Source: Galbitalea sp036271875 (lineage in GTDB: Bacteria > Actinomycetota > Actinomycetes > Actinomycetales > Microbacteriaceae). From it: DNA of 64,000 nucleotides. How positions within the stretch are numbered: position 1 is the first letter of the stretch; each line of letters begins with the position of its first letter. The position numbers and the translations under genes are program-made. Positions 1 to 8,154 of this stretch are shown here, piece after piece. Under the pieces are notes generated by a model that saw only the letters and a list, made by a program, of their open reading frames with translations, searched no databases and was not told the DNA's origin. The stretch spans positions 1 through 64,000 of the forward strand of contig DATAZU010000010.1 of NCBI GenBank assembly GCA_036271875.1, written 5' to 3'.

Positions 1-1929
1 CGCGTACGCACCGTTCGCGGCCAGCAGCTGCACGTGAGTTCCCTGCTCGACGATCGAGCCGTGCTCCATGACGAGGATGAGGTCGGCATCCCGAATCGTG
101 GACAGCCGGTGCGCGATCACGAAGCTGGTGCGATCCTGTCGGAGCGCCTTCATCGCCTGCTGGACGAGCACCTCGGTTCGGGTATCGACCGAGCTCGTCG
201 CCTCGTCGAGGATGAGCACGCTCGGCCTCGCGAGGAACGCCCGCGCGATCGTGATGAGCTGCTTCTCCCCCGCACTCACGTTCGACGCCTCGTCATCGAG
301 CACCGTGTCGTAGCCGTCGGGCAGCGCGTGCACGAATCGGTCGACGTATGCAGCGGTCGCGGCTTCGACGATCTCCTCTTCGGTCGCGCCTGTTCTGCCG
401 TATGCGATGTTGTCGCGGATCGTCCCGCCAAACAGCCAGGTGTCCTGCAGCACCATCCCGAGTCGCGAGCGCAGATCGTCTCGCGTCATCTTCGCGATGT
501 CGACGCCATCCAGCATGATGTGGCCGCCGTCGAGTTCGTAGAAGCGTTCCATCAGGTTGACGAGCGTTGTCTTGCCTGCGCCGGTCGGACCAACGATCGC
601 AATCATCTGTCCCGGTTCGGCGACCAGTGAAACGCCATCGATCAGAGGAACCGCAGGGTCGTAGCTGAACTTCACGTTGGTGAACTCGAGACGGCCATCC
701 GAAGATTTCGGCGACTCGGCTGGTTCGAAGTCGGGTGACTCCTCGTCAGCATCCAGCAGTTCGAAGACGCGCTCTGCGGATGCAACACCCGACTGCAGTA
801 GGTTGGCCATGGAGCCCAGCTGGCCGAGCGGCTGCGAGAACTGCCGCGTGTACTGGATGGATGCCTGAACATCGCCGAGGCTCAGCGTGCCGGTCGCCAC
901 CTTGAGACCACCCACGACAGCGACAATGACATAGACGAGGTTTCCGACAAAGGTTATGCCAGGCAGGATGATGCCGCTGACGAACTGAGCGCCGAAGCTC
1001 GCCTCGTACAGTTCCTCGTTCTTGGCATCGAACTTGGCCTGCACTTCCTTCTGACGTCCGAATACCTTGACCAGCGCGTGCCCGGTGAAGGCTTCCTCGA
1101 TCTGTCCGTTCAGCTCACCCGTGTGCTTCCACTGTGCAACGAACCGCTTCTGCGAGCGCCTCGCTACCAGGGTGGTGACGAGCAGCGTCAGCGGGATCGT
1201 AACCAGCGAGATCAGCGCCAGTTCCCAGTCGATCGTGAACATCAGCACGATCGTTCCGAGGACGAGCAGCACCGATGACACGAGTTGCGACAGCGTCTGC
1301 TGGAGGCTCGTTGAGATGTTGTCGATGTCGTTCGTCACACGGCTCAGAAGTTCACCGCGGGAATGCTTGTCAACGTAGCTGAGTGGCAGTCGATTGATCT
1401 TCGCCTCAACATCGCGGCGCAAACGATACATCGTGCGCTGCGTGACACCGGCGAGGATGTACGCCTGCGTCCAGTTGAATGCGGCAGCGAAGACGTAGAG
1501 CGCGAGCACCAGAATGAGCAGGTACCCCAGAGAAGCGAAGTCGATGCCCTGCCCAGGGTGGAAGGGGATGTTCTTCAGGAAGTCGGCCTCCTGCTTCTGC
1601 CCGTGCTCGCGGAGATAGGCGAGCACTTCGGACTTCGAGTCGAACTTTGCGAACGCCTTTCCGACGGACCCTGCAACGATCGTATTCGTCGCGTTCCCGA
1701 GCAGTTTCGGTCCGATGACGCTAAGCCCGGTTCCGATGACACTCAGCAGGATTACGAAAACGACGCTGACACGATCGGGCTTGAGACGGCCCACGAGCCG
1801 GAGCGCGGATGGGCCGAAGTTCTGGGACTTCTCGGCCGGCATCCCCATTCCGCCAAACGGCCCGCCACCACCCGGACCGCGACGAGCGGGAGGTCGATTG
1901 GCTGGCGCATTCTGCGTTGCGGTGCTCAT
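1..1929 (-). CDS. ABC exporter half-transporter, consensus-type NBD (3' end cut by window edge)
   Basis: Permease-ATPase fusion of the multidrug/lipid exporter type: a Gly/Pro-rich N-terminus, a six-helix membrane domain (about residues 50-385) and a C-terminal nucleotide-binding domain. I read Walker A GPTGAGKTT at about 447, signature SAGEKQ at about 554, Walker B LILDEAT and switch IAHRLS. The catalytic Glu and His are intact but the signature is degenerate (SAGEK instead of SGGQ). 643 residues are visible and the protein continues past the left edge, probably by only a few residues. The ATG at 1929 overlaps the stop of the upstream ABC gene (ATGA), so the two are co-translated and very likely heterodimerise. 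The export substrate cannot be inferred. Confidence 0.93.
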   Translation of the reverse strand, partial: MSTATQNAPANRPPARRGPGGGGPFGGMGMPAEKSQNFGPSALRLVGRLKPDRVSVVFVILLSVIGTGLSVIGPKLLGNATNTIVAGSVGKAFAKFDSKSEVLAYLREHGQKQEADFLKNIPFHPGQGIDFASLGYLLILVLALYVFAAAFNWTQAYILAGVTQRTMYRLRRDVEAKINRLPLSYVDKHSRGELLSRVTNDIDNISTSLQQTLSQLVSSVLLVLGTIVLMFTIDWELALISLVTIPLTLLVTTLVARRSQKRFVAQWKHTGELNGQIEEAFTGHALVKVFGRQKEVQAKFDAKNEELYEASFGAQFVSGIILPGITFVGNLVYVIVAVVGGLKVATGTLSLGDVQASIQYTRQFSQPLGQLGSMANLLQSGVASAERVFELLDADEESPDFEPAESPKSSDGRLEFTNVKFSYDPAVPLIDGVSLVAEPGQMIAIVGPTGAGKTTLVNLMERFYELDGGHIMLDGVDIAKMTRDDLRSRLGMVLQDTWLFGGTIRDNIAYGRTGATEEEIVEAATAAYVDRFVHALPDGYDTVLDDEASNVSAGEKQLITIARAFLARPSVLILDEATSSVDTRTEVLVQQAMKALRQDRTSFVIAHRLSTIRDADLILVMEHGSIVEQGTHVQLLAANGAYA

Positions 1930-3659
1930 GCGACCTCCTCGGCCTTCAGCTGGCTATTGACGATCTCCGCGTAGGTCGCGTTCGTGCCCAGAAGTTGTTC
2001 GTGTGTGCCTCGGCCGACGATCTCACCGTGATCAAGAACCAGAATCTGGTCGGCGTCCAAGATCGAGAACACGCGCTGTGCTACAACTACTCGGGTAGTG
2101 CCACGCGCGTCTTTTGTCAGAGCGGCGCGCAGGCGGGCGTCCGTCCCGGTGTCGAGAGCCGAAAACGAGTCGTCGAAGACGAGAATCTCCGACTTTTTGA
2201 CGAGTGCTCTGGCGATCGCGAGTCGCTGTCGCTGTCCGCCGGAGAAATTCGTCCCGCCCTGAGAGACACTAGCCTCGAGCTGGTCGGGTGTCTCCTTGAC
2301 GAAGTCGGTCGCCTGCGCAGTGTCCAGCGCGGCCCAGAGGTCGTCATCCGTCGCATCCGGATTCCCGTAGCGAAGGTTGGATGCGATGGTGCCGGTGAAG
2401 AGGTATCCCTTTTGCGGGACCAACCCGATCCTGCTCCAGAGCAGATCCGGGTCGAGATCGCGCACATCCACGCCATCCACCAGGACCGCACCGTCGGTGA
2501 CATCGAAGAGCCGCGGTAGCAGGTTGATAAGCGTCGTCTTGCCCGCGCCGGTGCTACCGATGATCGCCGTGGTGGTCCCTGGTGCAACGCTGAAGCTGAG
2601 GTGGTGAAGTACCGCCGTATCTGCGCCGGGGTAGGCGAAGCTCGCATCCCGGAATTCAATCGTTCCGGCGGCGTGCAGCTGAGTCACCGGGGCGATCGGC
2701 GTTGCAACGCTCGACTCCGTCGACAGCACCTCCGAGATCCGATCGGCGGAGACGGCCGCGCGCGGGATCATGATGGCCATGAACGTCGCCATCATTACGG
2801 CGGTCAGAATCTGGATGATGTAGGCAAGGAATGCGTTCAGCGTGCCAACCTGAAGCGTTCCATCGTTGATCCTGAAGGCGCCGAACCACTGCACGCCGAC
2901 AGATGTCGAATACATGATCAGCATGACGAGCGGGAACACGAGAGCGAAGAGCCGCCCGGCGCGGAGGGCGCTTGCCGTCACGTCCTTGTTGGCCAGATCG
3001 AATCGGTCGACCTCGACCTTCTCGCGAACGAATGCCCGAACCACCCGAATGCCAGTGAGTTGCTCGCGGAGCACGCGGTTGACCGTATCGATGCGCTTCT
3101 GCAAGGCCCGGAACTGGGGCACGACCCGAATGATGATCGATCCGATCGCGATGAGCATCAGCGGAACGGCTATGGCCAGAATCCAGGACAGGCCGACGTC
3201 CTGCTGCAGGGCTGCGATGACCCCGCCGATCGCGAGGATCGGCGCGGACACCAGAAGCGTCGCGCTCATGAGCACGAGGATCTGCACCTGTTGTACGTCG
3301 TTGGTCGTGCGGGTGATGAGCGAAGGAGCGCCGAACCTCGAAACCTCGCGCTCGGAGAAGACGCTTACCCGGTGGAAGATCGACCCGCGCAGGTCACGCC
3401 CGAATCGCATTGCTGCCTTCGCACCGAAGTAGACCGCGATGACGGAGCAGATCACTTGGCCTAGGGTGACGAGCAGCATGATCCCGCCGTACTGCAGGAT
3501 GTAGCCAGTATCGCCTTTGAGCACTCCGTCATTGATGATGTTCGCGTTGAGACCGGGCAGGAACAGCGACGCGATCGACTGCGCAAGTTGGAAGAAGACC
3601 ACTCCTACAACGAGTTTCCAGTGCGGCTTCAGGTACGTGCCGAGCAATTTAAGCAGCAT
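1926..3659 (-). CDS. ABC exporter half-transporter, degenerate-site NBD
   Basis: Second half of the exporter: six membrane helices, then an ATPase domain with Walker A GSTGAGKTT (about 368), canonical signature FSGGQ (472-476), Walker B LVFDDS and a switch region VVVAQRVF. The Walker B catalytic Glu is Asp (about 497) and the switch His is Gln (about 528). This is the pattern of the non-hydrolysing site in heterodimeric exporters such as BmrCD or TM287/288 (established for that class). I start at ATG 3659 (MLLKLLGTYLKPHW), preceded by a purine-rich ggaaggggaaag and overlapping the tetR stop by 11 bp. An in-frame ATG further upstream lies inside tetR and is less likely. 577 residues. Confidence 0.93.
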   Translation of the reverse strand: MLLKLLGTYLKPHWKLVVGVVFFQLAQSIASLFLPGLNANIINDGVLKGDTGYILQYGGIMLLVTLGQVICSVIAVYFGAKAAMRFGRDLRGSIFHRVSVFSEREVSRFGAPSLITRTTNDVQQVQILVLMSATLLVSAPILAIGGVIAALQQDVGLSWILAIAVPLMLIAIGSIIIRVVPQFRALQKRIDTVNRVLREQLTGIRVVRAFVREKVEVDRFDLANKDVTASALRAGRLFALVFPLVMLIMYSTSVGVQWFGAFRINDGTLQVGTLNAFLAYIIQILTAVMMATFMAIMIPRAAVSADRISEVLSTESSVATPIAPVTQLHAAGTIEFRDASFAYPGADTAVLHHLSFSVAPGTTTAIIGSTGAGKTTLINLLPRLFDVTDGAVLVDGVDVRDLDPDLLWSRIGLVPQKGYLFTGTIASNLRYGNPDATDDDLWAALDTAQATDFVKETPDQLEASVSQGGTNFSGGQRQRLAIARALVKKSEILVFDDSFSALDTGTDARLRAALTKDARGTTRVVVAQRVFSILDADQILVLDHGEIVGRGTHEQLLGTNATYAEIVNSQLKAEEVA

Positions 3660-4257
3660 CCGTGCTTTCCCCTTCCGCCGGTGCGCCGACGATTCCGTAG
3701 GTGATGAGACGTGCGAGGTCGGCGGTGTCGATTTCGCGGCCGGCATTGAAGTGTGGGATCGCGGATGCGAATGACACGAGTCGAATGAACGACGCCACGC
3801 GATCGGGCGGAAGTTCGAGCTGTTCGAGATTGGGTGTCAGAACCTCGGTGATGATTTCGGTGAACGTGTCTGGTGCTTGCCTGCGCGGCGGCGGCCCCGC
3901 CATACCGATGGCCTGCATCATGCCCATGATTCCGGTCATGCGGCTGTGCATCTGGAACAGGATGTCGTTGACCTTGGCCTCGAGTGGAAGCTGCGGATCG
4001 ATTGCGCGCAGCCCGCGGTGAAGTGGGGCGGGGTCGAGAAATTTGTCGACCGCCGCCTCGATAACGGCTTCCTTGTCGGCGAAGACGCGGAAGATCGTGC
4101 CCTCGGCGATGCCCGCCGCCTCAGCGATCTGCTTCGTCGTGACGTAGCGGCCGTGCTCTCTGATGAGCGGGATGACCGCGTCGATGATGGTTTCCCGACG
4201 ATCCTCACTCGAGAGCGGTTTGGCGCGCGTGCGCGTCGTCTCGGCGAGGGTGGTCAC
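3649..4257 (-). CDS. TetR/AcrR-family repressor of the adjacent ABC operon
   Basis: 202 residues from a GTG start. The N-terminal helix-turn-helix has the typical form RRETIIDAVIPLIREHG, then KQIAEAAGIAEGTIFRVFADKE (about residues 20-65). The C-terminal ligand/dimer domain has a Met/Pro-rich segment. It is the first gene of the operon and overlaps the following ABC gene. A perfect 16-bp palindrome sits 16 bp upstream of its start codon, so autoregulation with the two exporter genes is the simplest model (inference). The inducer is unknown; by analogy it would be a compound exported by the pump. Confidence 0.92.
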   Translation of the reverse strand: MTTLAETTRTRAKPLSSEDRRETIIDAVIPLIREHGRYVTTKQIAEAAGIAEGTIFRVFADKEAVIEAAVDKFLDPAPLHRGLRAIDPQLPLEAKVNDILFQMHSRMTGIMGMMQAIGMAGPPPRRQAPDTFTEIITEVLTPNLEQLELPPDRVASFIRLVSFASAIPHFNAGREIDTADLARLITYGIVGAPAEGESTDAA

Positions 4258-4272
4258 CCGGCGAGTCTAAAT

Positions 4273-4288
4273 GAGTGAGCGCTCACTC
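4273..4288. promoter_or_regulatory. Palindromic TetR-type operator
   Basis: Perfect 16-bp dyad gagtgagcgctcactc, just upstream of the GTG of the TetR gene. Half-sites of the form TGAGTGAGCG/CGCTCACTCA are well known for TetR-family repressors. Position and symmetry support an operator for the regulator-exporter operon. I could not pick out convincing -35/-10 boxes. Confidence 0.75.
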
Positions 4289-4345
4289 CGCAACTGATGT
4301 CCTGCATGGGAAGCACCGCTCGCACCGAAATTCGGAAAGTGTTTG

Positions 4346-4834
4346 CTACGTGATTGGCTTTCCCCATCGTGCATTTATCTCGGGACCTTCCCCGGGAACG
4401 GCCCAATGCGGCAGGAGGTCCGTCGGTATTACAACGGATTTCGTATCGACAAATTCGATCGCGGAAAGGCGTCCGAATCGCCAAATTCTCGTCACTCCCG
4501 CGACCGGCAGTCGTAACTGTTGGGAGTTCAGGGACAGCATCAAAATACCGTCGACTACCGCAATTTGCGACTCGGTACCTGGGCGATACCGACCATAGAT
4601 CTGCGAACGATGAGGGTATGAGATTACGACCGAAGCCGCACCGGCGACAACAATTACGAGGGCGGTCAGTGTAAACACCGGCCAATAAACAGGAAATGCT
4701 GACACCGCGCCGACCAAGGTGCCGATGCCAAATTCCTTGGCGACGTGAGTATGCCCACGAAGAATTGGATCGCGGCCACCTGGTAGGGGATCATCCGCCG
4801 CGACCAAAAACGCGCACGATACTTGGTCGGCCAT
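4346..4834 (-). CDS. Hypothetical small membrane protein, possibly decayed
   Basis: 162-residue reading frame. The middle has two hydrophobic stretches separated by a Tyr-Trp-Pro (FGIGTLVGAVSAFPVYW and FTLTALVIVVAGAASVV). The C-terminal half (GILMLSLNSQQLRLPV, then IWRFGRLSAIEFVDTKSVVI) is reminiscent of bacterial PH-like YcxB/DUF domains. The first 35 residues look unlike the rest. The alternative frame there reads YQVAAIQFFVGILT, so a frameshift near 4740 may have broken the gene. Base composition is lower in GC than in neighbouring genes. It lies directly downstream of an RHS-like remnant, where immunity proteins are often found; a role as orphan immunity gene is only a guess. Confidence 0.4.
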   Translation of the reverse strand: MADQVSCAFLVAADDPLPGGRDPILRGHTHVAKEFGIGTLVGAVSAFPVYWPVFTLTALVIVVAGAASVVISYPHRSQIYGRYRPGTESQIAVVDGILMLSLNSQQLRLPVAGVTRIWRFGRLSAIEFVDTKSVVIPTDLLPHWAVPGEGPEINARWGKPIT

Positions 4835-5330
4835 GTCCCGGTGACGGAACCGTCACTACCCTGGGGTTTCTGCTTCAAGGAATTTCCAAGTCCTCTTACT
4901 ACGACATCGCCGACATCTGCCCACCGCGACGACCAAACGATCCGCTCGGATTCGACAATTCCACACCCGAGCCCAGTTGTGCCCGCTTGGACCGGACTCG
5001 TCCGCAGTGACGGTGTCATCCCCATGGCAAAGCTGGGTACGACCACACCTGGGACGAACGGGACAGCTTGGGAAACGATGTCGGAATCGGACAGATCGTC
5101 GCCAGATGCGAATGACCAATCTTCGCCATCGACCGCGTCCGTTGGCGAATAGGACACCGAAGACAACTGCGTGCCATTCCCTGCGTCGCCAGAACCAGAC
5201 GGATACACCACACCCGTAAGCAGGCCGTTAGCGTAGGTGGATTTGGCTATTGGCCCGCCCAGTGAGGCCGCCGAATCGGCGAGGTCTTCCTCGGTTTGTT
5301 GCCCGTCGAGATTGTCTGTGTATGAACGCG
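4835..5330 (-). pseudogene. RHS/YD-repeat-like protein remnant
   Basis: Open frame without a plausible start; upstream it runs into the antiparallel end of the aldo/keto reductase region. Residues read from about 5322 resemble one YD-repeat unit of actinobacterial RHS proteins: ANGLLTGVVYPSGSGDAGNG followed by TQLSSVSYSPTDA and a WSFASGDDLSDSDIVSQ segment. Family members show similar ANGLLTGVTYPSGTGNAGNGT strings (from memory, not searched). Downstream the similarity fades, consistent with decay. The rest of the large RHS protein is absent. Lower GC than neighbours suggests a foreign origin. An alternative is a short unrelated orphan protein. Confidence 0.5.
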
Positions 5331-5338
5331 TCGCAGCG

Positions 5339-6304
5339 CTACGCCGGAAAGAACCCCGAGATCCTCGCCACATCCTCGGCGGATGGCGACCAGGCACTAC
5401 CAGCATCCGCGTTTTGTGCGATCTGCTCTGGCTTGGTCGCCCCGGCAATGATGCTCGCTATGCCCGGCGAGCTAAGGAACCAGCCCACCGTCGCCTCAAG
5501 CATTGTGATGCTGCGCTCGTCGCAGAACGCCTGGTACTGCTCCATCGCATCCCAGTCGACACGCTCGAGAGCTTCGGGGCGAATGGCGCTGAGTCGGCCA
5601 TCCGCGGGGCCGCCGGAGCGGGTGTACTTGCCGGTGAAGAGGCCGTTGAACAGCGGGAAGAACGGCAGGAAGCCGAGCCCGTACGCGTTCACGGCCGGCA
5701 GTACGTCGGCCTCGACGCCGCGCTCGATGAGGCTGTATTCGTTCTGCGCCGAGATAAATTTCGGATGATGCGTGAGTTCGGCGAGATACTCCGCCTCGGC
5801 AATCTGCCAGCCCGCGAGGTTGGAGTGTCCGATGTATCGAACCTTGCCCTCGGCGATCAGCTCGTCCAGGGCGCCGAGCGTCTCGGACATCGGCGTGATG
5901 CCATCCGCGGCGTGTAGCTGATACAGGTCGATCCAATCGGTCCGCAGACGCGTGAGGGATGATTCGACGGCGAGCCGGACGTAGCGGCGGGAGCCGCGGG
6001 CTCCCCAGTCGGGTCCGTTCATGCCCTGCATGTCCATGCCGAACTTGGTCGCGAGCACAATCCGACCGCGCTTGCCCTTCAGCGAGTTGCCCATCAGCGT
6101 CTCGCTGAGGCCGCGTTCGCCGCCGTAGATGTCGGCGGTGTCGAAGAGCGTGATGCCCGCCTCGATTGCGGCATCGATGACCGCGGTCGTGCCCTCCTGG
6201 GTCGCGGTCGCCGTCTTCGGACGCCCGAAGTTGTTACAGCCAAGACCGATCGTCGAGACCATCAGGCCGGATTTTCCGAGGGGGCGATACGTGATTTCTG
6301 GCAT
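5339..6304 (-). CDS. Aldo/keto reductase
   Basis: 321-residue NADPH-dependent oxidoreductase of the aldo/keto reductase superfamily (TIM barrel). Visible motifs: RPLGKSGLMVSTIGLG at the N-terminus, catalytic Asp/Tyr in FDTADIYGGERG, Lys in LATKFG, and the His of DLYQLHAAD. The C-terminal cofactor motif IIAGATKPEQI is present. The frame is open far upstream (to 6889), but ATG 6304 begins at the family N-terminus MPEITYRPLG, so I use it. The gene is divergent from ogt with a 93-bp shared upstream region. Substrate unknown. Confidence 0.93.
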   Translation of the reverse strand: MPEITYRPLGKSGLMVSTIGLGCNNFGRPKTATATQEGTTAVIDAAIEAGITLFDTADIYGGERGLSETLMGNSLKGKRGRIVLATKFGMDMQGMNGPDWGARGSRRYVRLAVESSLTRLRTDWIDLYQLHAADGITPMSETLGALDELIAEGKVRYIGHSNLAGWQIAEAEYLAELTHHPKFISAQNEYSLIERGVEADVLPAVNAYGLGFLPFFPLFNGLFTGKYTRSGGPADGRLSAIRPEALERVDWDAMEQYQAFCDERSITMLEATVGWFLSSPGIASIIAGATKPEQIAQNADAGSAWSPSAEDVARISGFFPA

Positions 6305-6397
6305 AGTCCCATCCTCCCCCACCCGTCGAACGGCGCGATTCATCCCATGTCCGATTTTTGCCAGAGTTAGGTCGGTGCCCCCGCATAAAGTGAAGAC

Positions 6398-6967
6398 ATG
6401 TTCAGTCGTGCAAATACAGCAACTCCCCCGGCATTCATCAAGCGAATCGAGTCGCCCATTGGCCGCATCGAGGTCGTAAGCGACGGCAACGCAATCACCT
6501 CGCTCGCAATCGAGCGCGCGGGCCACCTTCCCTACGAAGAACTTCCGGAGAAAACATCCAAGCTTCTCGACGTCGCCGCCAAACAGCTCGGCGAGTACTT
6601 CGCGGGCAAGCGTCACACCTTCGAGCTTTCCCTCAGCACGCACGGAACGGAGTTCCAGCAGTCCATCTGGAACCAGCTGTCTGACATCGAGTGGGGCGGG
6701 GTGCGCAGCTATGGCGAACTCGGGATCGCGAGCGGCCGGGCCAGCGCGGGTCGCGCCGTCGGCGGTGCCGTTGGAGCAAACCCGATCCCGATCATCATCC
6801 CGTGCCACCGCGTGCTCGCCGGCGATCGCAAGATCACCGGATACAGCGGGGGCAACGGCATCCCGACCAAGGTCTGGCTGCTGGAACACGAGAGCATTGC
6901 GTTCGCGGGCAGCTACCCGACGCTCGACTTCGAGCTGGAGCTTGACGACGCTCGGCAGTCTGCGTGA
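6398..6967 (+). CDS. ogt: Methylated-DNA--protein-cysteine S-methyltransferase
   Basis: Suicide repair protein that removes O6-alkyl groups from guanine onto its own cysteine. The active-site motif IPCHRV is present with Cys about 136, preceded by the helix-turn-helix segment RSYGELGIASGRASAGRAVG and the Asn hinge in VGGAVGANPIP. 189 residues, the normal length for the Ogt/MGMT domain with its N-terminal cap. The stop overlaps the next gene's start by GTGA, coupling it to tag, another alkylation-repair enzyme. No Ada-type regulatory domain is fused, so induction by methylation is not indicated. Confidence 0.95.
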   Translation: MFSRANTATPPAFIKRIESPIGRIEVVSDGNAITSLAIERAGHLPYEELPEKTSKLLDVAAKQLGEYFAGKRHTFELSLSTHGTEFQQSIWNQLSDIEWGGVRSYGELGIASGRASAGRAVGGAVGANPIPIIIPCHRVLAGDRKITGYSGGNGIPTKVWLLEHESIAFAGSYPTLDFELELDDARQSA

Positions 6968-7557
6968 GCGTCGACTCCTCGTCCCTCATCATCGGTGACG
7001 ACGGTAAGGCCCGCTGTCGCTGGGTTGGCTCGGATGCCGAGTACACGCGTTACCACGACGAGGAATGGGGATGGCCGCTCCACGGCGATCGACCCCTTTA
7101 CGAGAAGCTGAGCCTGGAAGGTTTCCAGGCGGGTCTCTCCTGGATCACAATTCTTCGGCGACGACCCGCGTTTCGCGAGGTCTTCCACAACTTCGATCCG
7201 GCGCGGGTGGCGCTCATGGGCGACGATGAGATCGAAGCGGCAATGCTCAATGCTGGCATCATCCGCAATCGCGCGAAGGTGCTCGCGACCATCAAGAACG
7301 CCGGCCTCGTACTAGCGCTAACTCAGGATGTGCCGGGTGCGTTCGATGAACTCATGTGGTCGTTTGCACCGGCGCCCCGTGCGAGGCGGCTGACGTCACT
7401 CACAGAGATCCCCGCAGTGACAGACGAGTCGCTCGCGATGAGCAAGGCATTGCGCAAGCTCGGATTCGGATTCGTCGGGCCGACCACGATGTACGCGCTC
7501 ATGCAGTCATCGGGCATGGTCGACGATCACGTCGAAGGGTGCTGGCGGGCGCGATAG
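6964..7557 (+). CDS. tag: DNA-3-methyladenine glycosylase I
   Basis: Base-excision enzyme that removes 3-methyladenine. 197 residues from a GTG start that overlaps the ogt stop. Tag-family motifs: RCRWVGSDAEYTRYHDEEWG at the N-terminus (Zn-ligand Cys and the YHD..WG motif), FQAGLSWITILRRRPAFRE in the centre, GFGFVGPTTMYALMQSSGMV, and the C-terminal Zn ligands HVEGC. With ogt it forms a two-gene operon dedicated to alkylation damage. Confidence 0.95.
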   Translation: MSVDSSSLIIGDDGKARCRWVGSDAEYTRYHDEEWGWPLHGDRPLYEKLSLEGFQAGLSWITILRRRPAFREVFHNFDPARVALMGDDEIEAAMLNAGIIRNRAKVLATIKNAGLVLALTQDVPGAFDELMWSFAPAPRARRLTSLTEIPAVTDESLAMSKALRKLGFGFVGPTTMYALMQSSGMVDDHVEGCWRAR

Positions 7558-7583
7558 CACCCCGCGGGGGGCTTGGGACCGAT

Positions 7584-7606
7584 CCTTCGACAAGCTCCGG
7601 GAACGG
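7584..7606 (+). repeat. Short interspersed element, copy 1 (divergent)
   Basis: ccttcgacaagctccgggaa plus flank, lying in the gap between tag and the convergent DUF5684-like gene. It belongs to the same family as 12181, 30143 and 49861 (core ccttcgac-rr-gctc-nggga-c). Elements of this type are widespread in high-GC bacterial genomes and usually lie between genes. Confidence 0.7.
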
Positions 7607-7610
7607 GTTG

Positions 7611-8111
7611 TTACGCAGCGGGAGGCGGCGGAGTGTTGGGCACATACGGGCCGCGCACCGAACCGTAACCGGCGAGCGGGGGCTTCCATCCGTTCGCTGC
7701 CATGATGGTGGGGTCGTATGGCGTTTTGTCGTCTCCAACGATCCAGGCCCAAACGAAGGGCAGGAAGATGAACAGCACCACCCACGCTCCCTCTTTGCGC
7801 ATCGCAGCCCCCACCTTGTACGCCGAGATCGCCTGGAAGACCGCGGGCACGTAGTTCGCGATCGGGACGATCTGAAGGATGGACAGCGCGCCGGGCTGGC
7901 CGCCGACCTCGAGCATTCGCCAAGTATTGAAGAAGGGAACCCACGCCGCCCACGGCTCGACTCCCACCTTGCGGAATAGCTTCATGAAGCCGATGCCGCT
8001 GACGATATAGATCGCAGCGAAGACCAGAAACTCAATGCCGAATACCACGGCGTAGACGGTCACGAGAATGGCAAAAGTCGCGCCGCTGGGGTCGCCGTAT
8101 CCGTAGTTCAC
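7611..8111 (-). CDS. DUF5684-like small membrane protein
   Basis: 166 residues from GTG 8111; the longer in-frame ORF to 8336 overlaps yaaA antisense and is rejected. N-terminal hydrophobic helix (TFAILVTVYAVVFGIEFLVF), a second helix, then the characteristic KVGVEPWAAWVPFFNTWRML block followed by hydrophobic stretches and a Pro-rich tail ending in PPPPAA. The pattern of an amphipathic GxxxWAAxVPxxNxxxxL block between helices matches DUF5684-type proteins. It is probably an integral membrane protein of unknown function. Confidence 0.75.
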   Translation of the reverse strand: MNYGYGDPSGATFAILVTVYAVVFGIEFLVFAAIYIVSGIGFMKLFRKVGVEPWAAWVPFFNTWRMLEVGGQPGALSILQIVPIANYVPAVFQAISAYKVGAAMRKEGAWVVLFIFLPFVWAWIVGDDKTPYDPTIMAANGWKPPLAGYGSVRGPYVPNTPPPPAA

Positions 8112-8154
8112 GAGGCTTACTCTAACGGGTGCCCACCGGCTACCGACTTCGGTC

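Noticed and set aside
2601..3464. 287-residue plus-strand ORF antisense to the ABC exporter gene
   Set aside because: His/Arg/Asp-rich shadow of a clearly conserved gene.
4254..4685. 143-residue minus-strand ORF
   Set aside because: Cys/Arg-rich, no family pattern; frame shifted relative to the membrane-protein ORF covering the same DNA.
6305..6397. Ada-type methylation-responsive promoter for ogt
   Set aside because: No Ada box recognised and no Ada protein nearby; promoter elements not clear.
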